64,000 bases of DNA, taken from Saururus chinensis (lineage: Eukaryota > Streptophyta > Magnoliopsida > Piperales > Saururaceae). The stretch lies in the NCBI GenBank assembly GCA_035235625.1, contig CP141145.1, forward strand, positions 2,046,001-2,110,000, in the 5' to 3' direction. Numbering within the stretch: the stretch's first letter is position 1; the number at the start of each line of letters is the position of its first letter. Below are positions 33,483 to 46,265 of this stretch, piece after piece. A model generated the notes under the pieces. It ran no database searches, was not told the origin of the DNA, and saw only the letters and a list, made by a program, of their open reading frames with translations. The translations under genes were made by a program, and so were the position numbers.

Positions 33483-34911
33483 TGTTGTTACGTCTGAAAC
33501 AAGACTATGAAGAAGTTAAATTCAGATTTGTTTTACTTGCCAATTGTAGTAGACAAGGTCGATCCACAAGGAAAGCCTTCTGCAACAAAGAAAACTATTA
33601 CGAAAAAAATTAAGAAAGAAAAAATTAAGAAAGAAAGAGTAGAAGAGTATTGAGGCAATATAGAGTCAAGAAATCAAGATAAGAAAATACTAAGGCATTA
33701 AGGATCATTGTAACATCTAATGATGTTCTTCATGTACCATGTTATGTCAGTTAGAATCGAATAAAAATTCTATCTAACCGGAAGATATGAACATTAAAAT
33801 TGAAAATAAAAATAGAAATACTTTGGATAGATGAAGGATAAAAAAATAATTATCTCTTAAAGATTTCTATGTATCCAAATCACAAAAGATAAAAAAGGAG
33901 AGCCTTCAAGCATCTTATGTATCAAAATCACAAAGAAACAAGAAGAAGAACAATATTAAATAAACATCACTTCAAATAAACAATACTTACTTGAAACCAT
34001 TGATGAAACATGAATTGAATTCCATTAAATTGTTACAAATCACCTCTAGCCTTAGCTTGAGAGCTTAGAAAGCCATTACAATAAAACTAAAAATAAAAAT
34101 ACAAAAGTAGAGAAGAAAATAGGAGAAGAGAGCTCTAAAGAGGAGGGGATTATTCATCTATCACGTCCACCCCTCTATTTATTGGAATAGAAGGGGTTGC
34201 TTCAAAGAGGAAAGTGAAATCATATCTCTAGATTGCATCCTGATTGATTGCCTGATTGGTTGCTTCTTTGGTAATGATTAGATACTAAATAAATCTATTT
34301 AGCAATTAAGTATCTTTGAATCCTCCTTTAGATATCCAATCAGCCTCATTGTCTTTCCTTACGTGTATCAATCATAATCAATGAAAAGATTTTCTATGTG
34401 TTAGCCTCGGGTTAGTTAACTAGATGTCTAATTGCATGCCGGATTCGACCCATATATCTTCGGAATTTGGAATTTCGTCCTGAAATAATACGTGTAGCCA
34501 CGGAAGTCTTCTTTCCAATGCCACCAGAATCGTATCTTTCTGAATTATACACAAAAAGATATGATCAAAATACTAAGGCTCTATCAATCTGTCCGAATCA
34601 GCTTATTTCCTAATTTAGTTCTCTTCATATAAATCTCAAATCAAATGGGTCCATAAGGTTGCATTCGACCATTTCATGCATGTTTAGACCATTAGGAGCC
34701 CATTCTTGACTTTCAAATAGCTTTGGGTAGATAGGCTTTACTTCCTCTTCTACTTGGATCTTGTTAAAGCCTGTTTAGACATGTAAACTTAATTAAGATC
34801 CAACTAACTTATTCAAAACATAAATAACCCAAATCTGCAATGAATTAACACAAAATAGGATTGCAATTCGAAATATGAGAACATTTAATTAAACATTATT
34901 TCAGTGCATCA
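33483..34911 (-). mobile_element. Athila/Tat-like Gypsy solo LTR, copy B
   Basis: 1429 bp, plus-strand ends TGTTGTTACG and CAGTGCATCA, flanked by a perfect 5-bp duplication ACACA (33478-33482, 34912-34916). It aligns with the LTR at 499-1901. On the minus strand it has CCAATAAATAGAGG near 34190 as a TATA-like box and, near its 3' end, the GTGGATCGACCTTGTCTAC region also seen in copy C. Nothing internal remains, so it is a solo LTR left by LTR-LTR recombination. Confidence 0.9.
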
Positions 34912-34916
34912 ACACA

Positions 34917-35329
34917 CCAGCCTAACTTGGCTATGGTTGTGGGATTTTGTCCTTTGGAAGGACAAAACCTAACTTACGTCATTCTAAAGGACTAAACCAA
35001 GTCACTTTGGATTCAAACAAATTGTTTTCTATTTTCTACTATTTTTTTCCTTTGAAAGGACAAAATTAAATCTTTAATTTTTAAAATATATTTTTAGCCC
35101 TGAAACAAACCCCTATAATTCAAACCTACATATAATTTCACACCCACATAAAATTTGTATCCAATTAAAACACAATTGTGAAAACAAACCCACATATTAC
35201 TCATTGTTATGAAAAATCCATCTAGAAAAGCCAGTAACATGTAAATGAGATTAAATGTTCTAAAATATTATGTTATATAAAAATGTTTACACTTTATACA
35301 TTTGAAAAAATATATAAAACAGCTCTAAT
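34917..35329. other. Intergenic, no gene seen
   Basis: AT-rich sequence with GTCCTTT/AAAGGAC motifs that continues the repeat interrupted by the solo LTR. No open frame of interest. Confidence 0.35.
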
Positions 35330-37510
35330 GAGCTCTAGCTCTCCTACCCCTGCCACGACTTTGGCCATATCCTTGGCCATGGAGCTGCTCCACATGGTCC
35401 TCCTAGTCCTTGTAGATAATTGATGGCTCATCCAAACACGCCTCTAAAGATAATGGGATGGGATCCGCATGAGCTATTCGTTATCGTCTAGTATCTCGAA
35501 ATAATCAATATCTCAACTAGTGGAGGATGGGCTAGATCTAGAGCAACAGAAGATGATGGATGTGGACTATCATGCGAATATGAAGCTTGTGCAGATTTAA
35601 GAGGAGAGAAGGCTGTTGGAGATGAAGATTGAAATATCCATGTATAAAGTTAGCCTAGTCAATGTTTGAGCTGCCTCGTTGATGGGATAATGTCCATCTA
35701 CGTCTGTAATAACTGACTGAAATAGTGGCAAGTTATGAATGACATCCTCATGGTGCCTCATGAATGAATGATATGATGCAAACAAGACCTCACTTGAAGT
35801 GTATGTGTTAACAATGTTAGTGAGACATGCATATGTCCGTCTTGCTAAACCAAGATGTAATAAAAAATAAAATAAGTCAAATAAATAATACACATGAAAT
35901 AAGAAAATATTATGATATAATTAAGATATAGTTACGAAAGCTGCCTCAGACACGCCCCTAGGCTGATATGTCATCTCCGCTGAATCATCGCATGGTAGAA
36001 TACATCTTTGCATAATCATCAAATACCACCACATGTACGGGCTACTAACACACGCGATGATGTAGCAATCTCCCCTCATATAATAGTTACCCTCTTATTA
36101 TCCCATTGAGCAATATAGGTGACATGTTGTGTAGCCCAGCCAGTATTGTGACGGTTCTGTCAAGTAGCTCGATGGATGAACTCCATCGTACAAGGAGGAT
36201 TATCCTGCTCTAAACCAAATTGAAGCATCACATGGTCAGGGACATGCATCTTGGCAGCCTTAGTGCATATAAGTGGCATGTTAGATAGCCACACATCCCG
36301 TCCATATGTATATAGAGGAGTGCCTCAGCCGAGTATAGCTAGCAAATGACCTGCACAATATTTAAGCATAACTAGTCTTACATTCATAGCTTATATTTAT
36401 TGTATTACATGTCACATAATGAAATATAATTACCTAATATGGATACTAGTAGTCTAACTCTCCTCTATACAATCGAATGACTCCTTGTGGATTTTTGGTC
36501 TTTCTCCTCCTAACGTTCCACCTTAAGAAGTCAACTTTAACAAATCAAATCACTAAATCCATATAAAATGATGTAAAAAAAAATTAATAGTTAAAAAAAT
36601 ATATACCTAACTCCTAATGGAGCACACTCTACTACTGGCAAGTTTTGAATAGTAGGTCGGCCGACGTGTAAATGCTCCCATGACCATAGCTGTGACACAA
36701 AATATCATAAAAGAAATATAATAAACCCAAAATTATTTGTACGTGTGGAAATTAAATATTTCAACGAATTTATTTACTTGAAGAAGAGTGAGACATCCAG
36801 CAATCCCTGAGGTCATAGCATGATAAGCTTTCCCCAACTCTCTGTATAAGTACACAAGGGTAGCACGGACCCAAGCGTAGGTGTCGACAATGTCAAAATC
36901 CGCTAGGAGGGAGAGATGCACAACATGCACAAGCCTAATGTAGTAATGTTGTTATCAACAAATATGGTAACACCAAGTATATGAAACAAATAAGCACACA
37001 CATACTACTCAATGACTATCAAGGCGGCACCTTCTGGGAGCGCACAAAACACACTCAATAGCCATCTTAGGTTCTCTCTACCAAGGAGTCCAACTAATAA
37101 ATCTATGGTAGCTTCCTGTCTTGATGTCATTCCTGTCACCGCAATTCCATCTATGTGGAGTACAAGAAGAACTACCACATCATGAAGGGTGATGGACATC
37201 TCCCCATAAAGCAATTGAAATGTTTGCGTCTCCCTCTACAATCTCTAGATGAGAGATGGGATCAAAGGCCTATCTAGCCAAAGGTACTATAAGTGGACGA
37301 AGCATCCAAATCTAGCTCGCTCAATTCATGGAAGAATACGGTCATCTATCTCCCAATATTATAGGTTGGTGAAATGCTTAGTGCATTTGAGGCACTCGGG
37401 GTCATACATTAAGTTAAAATATTGTAAATCAACATATTATTTCATAACAAATGAAATCAAAGACATGTTAAGTGAAAATACCTCTCCTCGCTAAATGGAT
37501 GTTGACCTAT
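35330..37510 (-). pseudogene. Plant mobile domain (PMD, aminotransferase-like) protein, broken
   Basis: Minus-strand reading gives, in order, SEERYFHL, RETQTFQLLYGEMSITLHDV, VLHIDGIAVTG, LLGRENLRW, DTYAWVRATLVYLYRELGKA, IAGCLTLLQ, LWSWEHLHVGRPTI and, toward the end, MHVPDHVMLQFGLEQDNPPC. These follow the consensus of the plant mobile domain family (MAIN/MAIL relatives). The C-terminus ends in a GRGRSR-like basic tail near 35340. Stops interrupt the N-terminal part (about 37330, 37300, 37240) and later sections, and introns are likely. PMD proteins occur as cellular genes and inside transposons; lying directly downstream of a MULE transposase on the same strand, this one is probably transposon-borne. 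Confidence 0.8.
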
Positions 37511-37670
37511 GAAGGTCATGATCAACAAGGACATACTAATCAATGGGGCTTGACCCATAAAAAGTGTCAATATGATCCATATGCTTTGAGAGGAAATAAG
37601 TACTTTAGGAACAAATGGTCATATGTAAAATGAATATGAAATAAAAAGTTTGTACAATATAATCATATGT

Positions 37671-39692
37671 TTACCAATCAACAGGAGGGTTAATACAACT
37701 TTTACTATTATGGCTAGATGGTTTGCACCTCCTATATTTATAATGTGCTCTACCATCTTTCTCCATGGTCACATTGTCCATTGTATTCCTAATGTGTATA
37801 TAGTGTGGACGACCGGGTTGTCTTGTTGCAATTGGGGGTAAGAATGCATAAGGAACATCACTTTCCCAAAACAACCGATCATGAGGAGAGTAAAATTGCT
37901 CGGAGTACACATTTCTATAAGTGATAGAAGTATAACATGTTCTTGCCTATACAATCTCCCTCTGCTTTCTCCACATAGCAAGAAGATGAGAGTAAGGATA
38001 TTGGTAGACTTTAGGGTAATCACACACACAAGTTTGATGAAAAGCATTCACCATAATCTTCCTTCCATGTATGCTCATCACTTTGTAATGGTGCAGTTGA
38101 TTCTTCTAACTATATACTCCCCAATTTTATTTAATTGTTCCCTTATGATCCCTTCCACTATTGAAGTGTACAGGTAACCATGGCCTCCGAAGTGCAAGAT
38201 CGTTTCATAAAGAATTTAATCATTTCAAGACACTATTTAAGATTTCTACCATATATGTAGTCATCATCACAAATATTCTAAACTCATTGTATGCAAGAGA
38301 CCACTGTTTAGGGTGTAATCCTTTGCTTGTGAGGAGTTGTCTTGCCCTTGGACTTTCCTTTCCCTTCAAGTCCATTTTAGCCTCAAATTGCTCAATTATC
38401 AGTGCACATGCAGCTACCCCAATCAATTCGATCAATATATCATTTCTAAACTCCTTAAAATTTACCTTTATGCTATGGATGCAATAGCAATGGTAGAAGA
38501 ATGGAGGGTGAAAGACTTCAGGTGCAACCTTTTGAAGCCCCTTACGTCGATCAAAGATGATTATGACATGTGTCATATCCATAACCACCTTCTCCCTCAA
38601 TTGGTCTAATAACCATTTCCAATTTTCATCAGTCTCCTTTGATACTATCCTGAAAGCTAGAGGAACCCCTTTTTCCTGTCTGTAGTGGTTGCTTCCATAA
38701 GACATCCAGGATACCAACCGTACAAATGAGTAGCGTCAATACCAATCACCGGGATGCAATACCTAAATCACACTATAGATGGCCCAGATGCCTAAAACAT
38801 ACATGTAAATCTCTTATGCGGGTCACCTTCCACTTTATCAGATTCTAACTCATATATAGTATAGGAATTCACATCTTGTATTACCTTGAGGTACATTGAC
38901 AACAATTTATATAATTCAACTCAATCCCCATGAATGGGTTTTATGGCCATATTCCTTGCCGACCATGCCTTTTTATAAGAAATATCCACATGGAACCTCT
39001 TCTTCAATCTGTGAATAATATCACTTGGTGTGATATTTAATTTAGCGTTGATAGCATGCCTTATGACCTTGCAAACAAATGACGCACTACACGACCTGTG
39101 ATAAGTGCTAAGTTGGGCATTCTTACAAGTGTGGTCTCCACCGTAGCTCTTCAATTTAAAGTAGCTTCCATGCTTCCTCATTGAGCCATGAACTCTCCAA
39201 GGTAAGGACTATCAATGCACTTAACTAAATATTTTGTCAGATTTGCAAGCAAAACCTTGTATTGGACATGGTTCCTAATTGAAAACATACGTAAAGTTGT
39301 GATAAATGACTCTCTATCCTCAAACATTAGTCCAATATATAACTTTTCTTCATTCTATTGCTCCATATTCATAGTCTAATTAATTGCCTCATCTATTTGC
39401 TCATTTGTGATATGTGCATAGATTGGCTTCTAATCATCATAGTATGACAACTCCTCATCATCGACATTCATGTCATTTACGGCAATTACATTTTCTACCT
39501 CATCATCAACCATCTTTGAGCACTTTCATTTCTTCTAACACCTTCGTTCATAACATACTCCTCATCACTAGATTCATCAATATTATTTTCACCTTCATTA
39601 GCCTCATTCATATCAACGTCATCATCATGGACATGGGTTCCCCTAGACATGCATAACACACATGTATTGATTTTCTTGTTACCTAAAAACAT
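37671..39692 (-). pseudogene. MULE (Mutator-like) transposase, broken
   Basis: From the N-terminal side: an acidic region (39500-39690); the MuDR-type DNA-binding region with MRKHGSYFKLKSYGGDHTCK and KRFHVDISYKKAWSAR (38921-39181); and the catalytic MULE domain with CIPVIGIDATHLYGWYPGCL (near 38730), PLAFRIVSKETDENWKWLL and VIIIFDRRKGL. A C-terminal zinc-knuckle-like part follows, with FLPPIATRQPGRPHYIHIRN and YRRCKPSSHNSKSC (37671-37910). IDATHLYG and FDRRKGL supply the first two acidic catalytic residues. Frameshifts separate the parts, and two stops follow NCTITK near 38075. The SWIM finger expected before the knuckle is not clear. It is upstream of, and collinear with, the PMD relic. Confidence 0.85.
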
Positions 39693-40215
39693 CTTTCAAT
39701 AACTAAAATTGCTAGATTTATTTATAATGTTATAATTCATCTTGGATTGCATGGTTCGACATATGTAAAGCCAACACATGTGTAGGGGTAAGCGCATCGA
39801 GGTTTGTATGACAGACCATGCACCAGCTTGTGGCATTCCAAGGATACCTATCTCATGTGTATGAGAGGTATACCTTATGTATTACACACAAAATTCAAAA
39901 CATCTATCTCATTATTTTCATCAACAATTAAAGTATTCAAGTAATAAATTGAAGAAACCTTATCTCCAACTAGGGTCTACTACCATCGTCAATAGATGCG
40001 ATGACCTATGGTGTTAATTGGATGCAAATGTCATACAAAAATTATAATTTGCATTGTCATCTACTTACATTTGCATGTACCATCCACTACGAGCATTTCT
40101 TTGAAAGCTCCTACTTACACCCCACCCTTTACATTTAAAACTAGGCACATGGGCCTCTTTTTCAAGAAATAGCTCAAACATGCATATTTGAGATGACTGA
40201 TGAAACATTTGTCTA
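39693..40215. other. Unassigned sequence upstream of the MULE gene
   Basis: No coding match. It should contain the terminal inverted repeat of the MULE element, but I could not find its partner by eye. Confidence 0.3.
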
Positions 40216-40648
40216 AATGATGCTTAAAGGCTCTCCTTTTTTATCTTTTGTGATTTGGATACATAGAAATCTTTAAGAGACAATTGTTTTTATCCTTCAT
40301 CTATCCAAAGCATTTCTATTTTTATTTTCAATTTTAATGTTCTTATCTTCCGGTTAGATAGAATTTTCATTCAATTCTAATTGAGATAACATGATACATG
40401 AAGAACATCATTAGATGTTACAATGATCCTTAATGCCTTAGTGTTTTCTCATCTTGATTTCTTGACTCTATATTGCCTCAATACTCTTCTACACTTTCTT
40501 TCTTAATTTTTCCTTTCTTTATTTTTTTCGTAATAATTTTCTTTGTTGCACAAGGCTTTCCCTGTGGATTGACCTTGTCTACTACAATTGGCAAGTAAAA
40601 CAAATTTGAATTTGACTTCTTCATAGTCTTGTTTTAGACATAACAACA
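40216..40648 (+). mobile_element. Athila/Tat-like LTR fragment, copy C (inverted relative to B)
   Basis: About 430 bp equal to the reverse complement of 33483-33910, ending ACATAACAACA where copy B (minus) ends CGTAACAACA. It is truncated at its 5' side. Copies B and C therefore form an inverted pair around the PMD and MULE relics. Confidence 0.85.
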
Positions 40649-40750
40649 CTTAGAAAGTCATCTCTATTAATTTTTTGGGCCTTCAATGATCAGAATTTGG
40701 AACCAAAGTACGCCATGGCTACCTGAACTTTTTCACATTGAAGCCTTTGT

Positions 40751-41330
40751 GCACGTGATGGGGGGTACCCCCCGCCACACCAAAATGATTTATACGGGGA
40801 CTAAATGTCCCCATCAACTACTTGAAAAGTTGGCAGTGACCTCTCCCCATGAGCACCTATCCAGTAAACTTCAACCTTTTGGAGCTTTCCTGGTGGGGGG
40901 TACCCTCGTCCGATTGGAAGGATTCATACGGGGACTAAACATCTCCGACCAGTTATTCCTCATTTGGCAGTGATTGCTCCCCGCTAGAACTCTTCCAAAA
41001 GGTTACAACACTTACGAAAATCTTTTGGTTGTTGTCTGGCGGGGTACCCCCCGCCACAGAAAATGTATGCATATAGGGACTACACGTCCCCGTCCACTGC
41101 TTCATAATTTGGCAGTGACTGCTCCCTGCCAGAACTCTTAGAGAAGGTTGCAACATATTTGAAAATCTTCTGGATGTTGTCTGACGGGGGGTACCCCCTT
41201 ACCACATCCAATGTATGCATCCATGGACTACTTGTAATTATCAACTGCTTCCTAATTTGGCGGTGATTGCTGCCCGCCAGAACTCCTCCAGAAGGTCTCA
41301 ACACCCTCAAAAATCTTTTGGAGGTCGCCA
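40751..41330. repeat. About 144-bp tandem array centred on a GGTACC palindrome
   Basis: Four units share GGGGGTACCCCC, GGGACTA-GTCCCC, CATAATTTGGCAGTGACTGC and CCAGAACTCTT-AAGGTT blocks. GGTACC lies at 40764, 40899, 41043 and 41190, giving periods of 135, 144 and 147 bp. Units differ by substitutions and small indels. No coding potential. It is unlike the LTR sequences on either side. Confidence 0.88.
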
Positions 41331-41408
41331 CATGCTTAAATCGGACTCCTTTATTTTTTTATGCTTTGGGGTTGTTTTCGTTTTTTATGTTTTGTTAATA
41401 TCCTTATT

Positions 41409-41640
41409 TTAATCTTTCCATAATGAAGATGAGAAGGGAGTGGAAGGGATGCGATGGGAGAAGAGGGGACGAGAATGTAGGGGAGACGGCGGGTGGAGAG
41501 GGGACAAAAGGGGATGGATCGAAGGGAAGGCATGGGGATGGGAGGGGGAAGGTGGGGGGGATGGGCCAGATGAGGTGGGGGAATGGGGGGCATAGAGAGG
41601 TTCTGAGTAAAAAACATTTTCATTGTGAGAGTGGGGTGTA
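41409..41640 (+). repeat. Purine-rich G-tract region
   Basis: About 230 bp of almost unbroken A/G with many GGG, GGGG and GGGGG runs. It could form G-quadruplex or triplex structures. The reading frames across it on both strands are low-complexity by-products. Confidence 0.7.
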
Positions 41641-44600
41641 GGGAAGTAAATTTTGTGTTTTCTATGGGGTGTGTAAAGTTTGGGGGGTCTTGACTGAATA
41701 GTGGGGGAGAATAGCCGCATTCAATCTAAATAGTGAACTTTGTAGTTCTATACGTAGATGTATTCATGCACTCAACCATGAAGCATAAAGAATACGAATC
41801 ATAATAGAGTCGCATAATATGATAATCATGCACAAACATATATCATCTTACCTCTCTTACACCTTACTCAGACAATCCTTACACATACAATCTTAGTCAA
41901 AACATTCATACAATCTTACTTGTACCATCTTAGTTAAATTCTTACTCTTACATTCTTGCTCAGAAACATACACTTATAGTCTTGCTCAGAAGCATACTCT
42001 TACAGTCTTACTCAGAACATACTCTTACATACTTACTCGGAATCTTATAAACTTACTTAGAAACATACATACTCATATAATCATATACATCTATCGACCA
42101 CTGAAGCTCATTATAATTTATAAGCTCCAAGGTCGAAATGGAAAGGAATGTCGCTGGGGCATCACCTTAACCTCTAGGGAGTGACTAGATGCTATGAAAT
42201 TTTTTCGAATGCAAGACATACCTATGCTCATGGGGCATAGGCTCAAATAGGTAAGAGCAGTTCCATAATACTACTTACTAAAGCATGCAAATGCCCACTC
42301 TAGGGTCCATATAGTGCTAACTAAGGTAGAATCATACAGTGCCACTTTTAGGACAAAATCTTACAGTGCCACTCTTAGGTAAAATCATACAGTGCCGACT
42401 AAGGGCATAAACATATAACGCTCTCAATAGAGCATCAGACATATAGGGCTTAATAAAACAGACATACAACATCCCGTGGGATAAACACTATGGCAAGATA
42501 TGAGAAATGCTCTGTCGACTCATTGTCAACTAGCTTAAGCACAAAACTTAATCCATCGAAATCCTCAGGTCTAAAACTTACAATGCTATCATTAGTTTTT
42601 CTTAGAATTCAAGTTTGAATTAAGTAATTTATGTGGTACAATTATGGCAAAAATACTTTCATTCTTACAATTTTCTATTGATCAATCTAAAACTAAGCCT
42701 GTTCCGAAACCCTAGTTCGTTAGGGCAACATACTTCACTTAACCCATCCATCTTACAACATATCTCATTGTACACAAAATTCTTACATATTTATATAGTC
42801 TCCGCCATCCACCTTATGGCTAAAACATATTACTCAGACATAATAAAACTAAGCTCCTTAGAGCCAACTCCAGTTATCACCCTCTTACTTATACCTCACT
42901 TATTATGCTTACTTTCCACTTCATAATATGTACATTATGTTTGTATAATTATGCAACACTCTTACTATCTGACAATCCCCCATAAGGCATCAAACCTTAA
43001 ATCTGCTTATTTACTAAACCCCCAATATATGCACTAATCCAAACCAATCCATTACAATCCTCACTCGTTAAACTTACATCCTCCGTCTTTTGTCATACAG
43101 TTGCCAATCCACAACAAATCCATACAAAACCCTCTGTCATCTCTTATCGTCCATCGCCCATACATCCGCCCACACACATACACAAATCCTTCATATAGGC
43201 ATATAGTCATCTTCATATATATGTCCATCACACATATGTATAATATACACAATTCCATACACAGCTTACTAACATACTCGCTAGCCATCACAAGCACACA
43301 CATAATCCACATACATAAAACATACTTTTAGCACACACGCATGCCACATGCATTTCAAACATATCATCATTTATCGTCTTGCACTCTTACATCATGCAAT
43401 TGAATAATCACATACTAACCAAAGCCTTAAATCATACAATCCAAGCATGCTCCTACACATTCAAAGCATGTTATCATTAAATTACGAGTTTAAAGCTCCC
43501 TTACCTCATAATCCAAGACATTTGATGGCGAGCACACAACGGTAGCGGCGTCGATGGTAGAGTTGGTTGCCAAAAGCATTGCGTAGATGAAAGAGCAGTT
43601 GTCCTAAGTTTTAGAAAGATCCAGAAGTAATCATTGCAAGATAGGGGTGACCCAAGTTTGTGGGGAAAAATCCATAATCCACTGTGGCACAATAGGGGTG
43701 GCGAGGAAAAGGGTCTTGCCAATGAGTGGTTGTGCAACCGGAAGTTGAGTCTGAAGTAAATAGAAGTCGGCTGGTGGCTAGAACCATCAACTGACCATTA
43801 AACGCCATAATCAACCATGGACAACACTCAACTACGGCATTTTTGTGTCGACTATGGCTGATATAATGGGCAGAGGTCATGGAGCTATGCTCGAGGATGG
43901 AGGAGAGGTGGAGGACTTTGGTGGTCAAATTAGCCATCCAATAGTTAGGCCGCTCAAAACTGGCACTTATACCCTAAAATGCATGTGTGGCCACTTGCAC
44001 ACATGGCAAAGAGGGCCATCTGAGTGGAAGAGGAGCAGTCAATGGGTCGACAAGGGAGACATAGCTAAGGCCAGGATGTGGTGGCCAATCGAAGTGGTGC
44101 CAACGTTGATTGCCACCCACAACCAAAACAATTGGTACGGGCAGCTGTGCATCTCGCACGTCAAAGGGAGAAGGGGTTTCTCGGAGTTGAGCCGAGGCAG
44201 AGTGGAGGCCACATGCCATTTCCGTACTAAGGCCAATATAGGTAACCCCCACTATCACCGGGTCAGGGCAAACTGAATTGAATATGGTTGGAGGTTGCTC
44301 GACATAAACGGTGTAGAAGGGCATCGACGTAGGAATGGGGGGAAGTAGCGGTAAGGTGGAACCAAAGTGGGGGGTGGTAGTGCTAGGTTGGGATGACCCT
44401 GCCATAATCTTCAGGCCTAGGTGAAACCCTCGGTAGTTGGCCAGCGACGGCAGTGGCAACCCAAAGACCCACACAGATGGGTCGTTCGGTTTGGGAAGAA
44501 GGGAAAGGAATGGTGCGGGGGTTGCAGACGTGTCCAAAGATGGCCAGGATAGGGAGAAGAAGGAGTGGGGAGCGAGTTTCTAGCCAAACATGGGATGGAG

Positions 44601-45342
44601 CTATGGTGGCCAATCGGAAATAGCCACAAAGAAGACGACACAGTCTTTCGATGGCCGAACTTACATAGTGGAAAAAAATGAGGTCAAATATCGGTAGCTA
44701 GAGGAGGAGCAAGGTGAGGGTGGTGGCAGCTCTGGCCGACGCCTCTAGAGTCCTGGCAGGTGGGCGAAGTTAAGTCTAGTGGAGAGTGGCGGCAACCAGC
44801 TATGAAAAGCTTTTCGATGGCCCGCCGCCAATGAAACACGATGAAAATCAATGGAAAACACGAGTAGCTTGTGGAGGAGCACATAGGGTATAGCAGTGGT
44901 CCTAGCCGGTACCAACGGGCTCATGTTGGCAAGGCAAAGTGGATTCAGACAAGAAGTGGTGGAATCTCGTAACAGCAGGGCAGATAGAGGGTCCGGAATC
45001 ACTCTCGGGTTTCTTCTCCACACTTCTAGACATTCCCAAAAGGAATGACCAAAGACAACTCTTTTGAATCGTGATCTACTTTTTACCCTTTTTTCACATT
45101 ACCATCATACACGTCGTTCCACTTCTTTATGCGTTGTATATTCAAAATTTGCGCCGAAAACATATGTGCTGCATCGAGGCCTAATGGCTACAACTAAGCT
45201 CCACACCTGACTCTACTAGTATAAATATTGGGGTCAAATATGCAAAGATAAATACACTGAAGAGTTAAATTTTTTTGCCAAAAATGATCAGAAAAATAGC
45301 ATGAACATCACATAAAATTGTAAAAAAATTGGGGACATTACA
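41641..45342 (-). mobile_element. Candidate long Gypsy LTR, minus strand, left end not found
   Basis: The minus strand starts TGTAATGTCCCC at 45342, typical of a Gypsy LTR terminus, and the insertion point cuts the gag relic at 45343. The stretch contains short tandem repeats (CTTACTCAGAACATACTCTT at 41880-42070; ATCATACAGTGCCACT at 42330-42400) and no pol sequence. I found no matching TG end or target duplication on the left, so it may be truncated or hold more than one element. Minus frames of 92-187 codons at 43611-45023 lack known domains and I treat them as chance. Confidence 0.4.
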
Positions 45343-46090
45343 ATCACCCCGCCTATTCTTCTTTGTCTTCTCCCTCCTCCCATGGCAATCATCAAAGTCC
45401 TTCTCTACAACTATAGCAATTGCTATGACCTTTGTCAATGTCTCAAGCCAAAAGGTACCACTTGACCTCTTATATAAGTCTTTAGTCCATCATCAAACTT
45501 CCTTGCCCTCTCGTACTCATCATCAAAGAGAAGATGAGCAAAATATTCTAGTAACACGAATTTGGTTTTATACTTAATGATGGTCATAGATCATTGCTTC
45601 AAGTTTTGATTCTTTCTTCTTATCTTCTTGCACATGCAAAGAGAAATACTTGTCATAAAAATTAACTAAGAATTCCCTCCAAGTAATATCCACTTGATTG
45701 TGAAACCGCTGCCTCTCAATTGAAAGCCACAAGCACTAAGTTTCACCCTTAAAAGTGAACACAACAAGTTGGGTATTCTCTTCCTCTACGCACCTTCTAG
45801 CACTGAAGATCTTCTCCACTCCATATGCAGCTTCCAGTTATTTGTCTTGGTTGGATCCATCTTGCCCTTGAAGCTGGGAGTATTCAACTTCTTGAAGCCC
45901 ACCAAGGTCAATTGCTTATATCTGCCATTGTGCTGCCTACCCTATTGCTGAACCTGCACTATTTGAGTCAGTCCCTTAATGGCTGACTGTTATCCACACC
46001 TAGATCCCTAGCTGTCCAGATGTTGTTTGCCCCTACTTGACTAGAACCCACCATCTACAAAACATCTAGGTGTTAACTCTCATGATTGAG
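45343..46090 (-). pseudogene. Ty3/Gypsy gag fragment (Retrotrans_gag), truncated and broken
   Basis: Minus-strand pieces read LVGFKKLNTPSFKGKMDPTK, NWKLHMEW, LVVFTFKGET-stop-CLWLSIERQ, VDITWREFLVNFYDKYFSLH and VQEDKKKESKLEAM, the central region of plant Gypsy (chromovirus-type) gag. The N-terminus starts near ATG 46054. Frames change at least twice and there are several stops. The gene is cut at 45343 by the LTR to its left, so nucleocapsid and pol are missing here. Confidence 0.8.
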
Positions 46091-46234
46091 CACCAAAGTT
46101 AAAAACCACAAACCAAAGCAATCACTTAAAACAATGAACAAACGGTAGCAACATTGCTAGTATTATCTAATATTTTTATTATCTCACTCCCCGTTAACGG
46201 TGATGTTCCAACTTCTATTAATATTGCTTACTTT

Positions 46235-46265
46235 CAAATAAAGCCAGACTCTAATACTAATATAT
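46235..46265 (-). other. Primer-binding site of the Gypsy element
   Basis: On the minus strand TTAGTATTAGAGTCTGG follows the LTR end GGGTGCCTGACA. It resembles TTGGTATCAGAGCCTGG, the Met-tRNA primer site of plant Gypsy chromoviruses, with C-to-T type changes. Confidence 0.65.

Noticed and set aside
40751..41330. CRISPR-like regular repeats
   Set aside because: Repeats are long and contiguous without unique spacers, and this is a plant genome.
43974..44537. 187-codon minus frame with proline-rich sequence
   Set aside because: Lies in probable LTR sequence, no known domain, overlapping frames open on the same strand.
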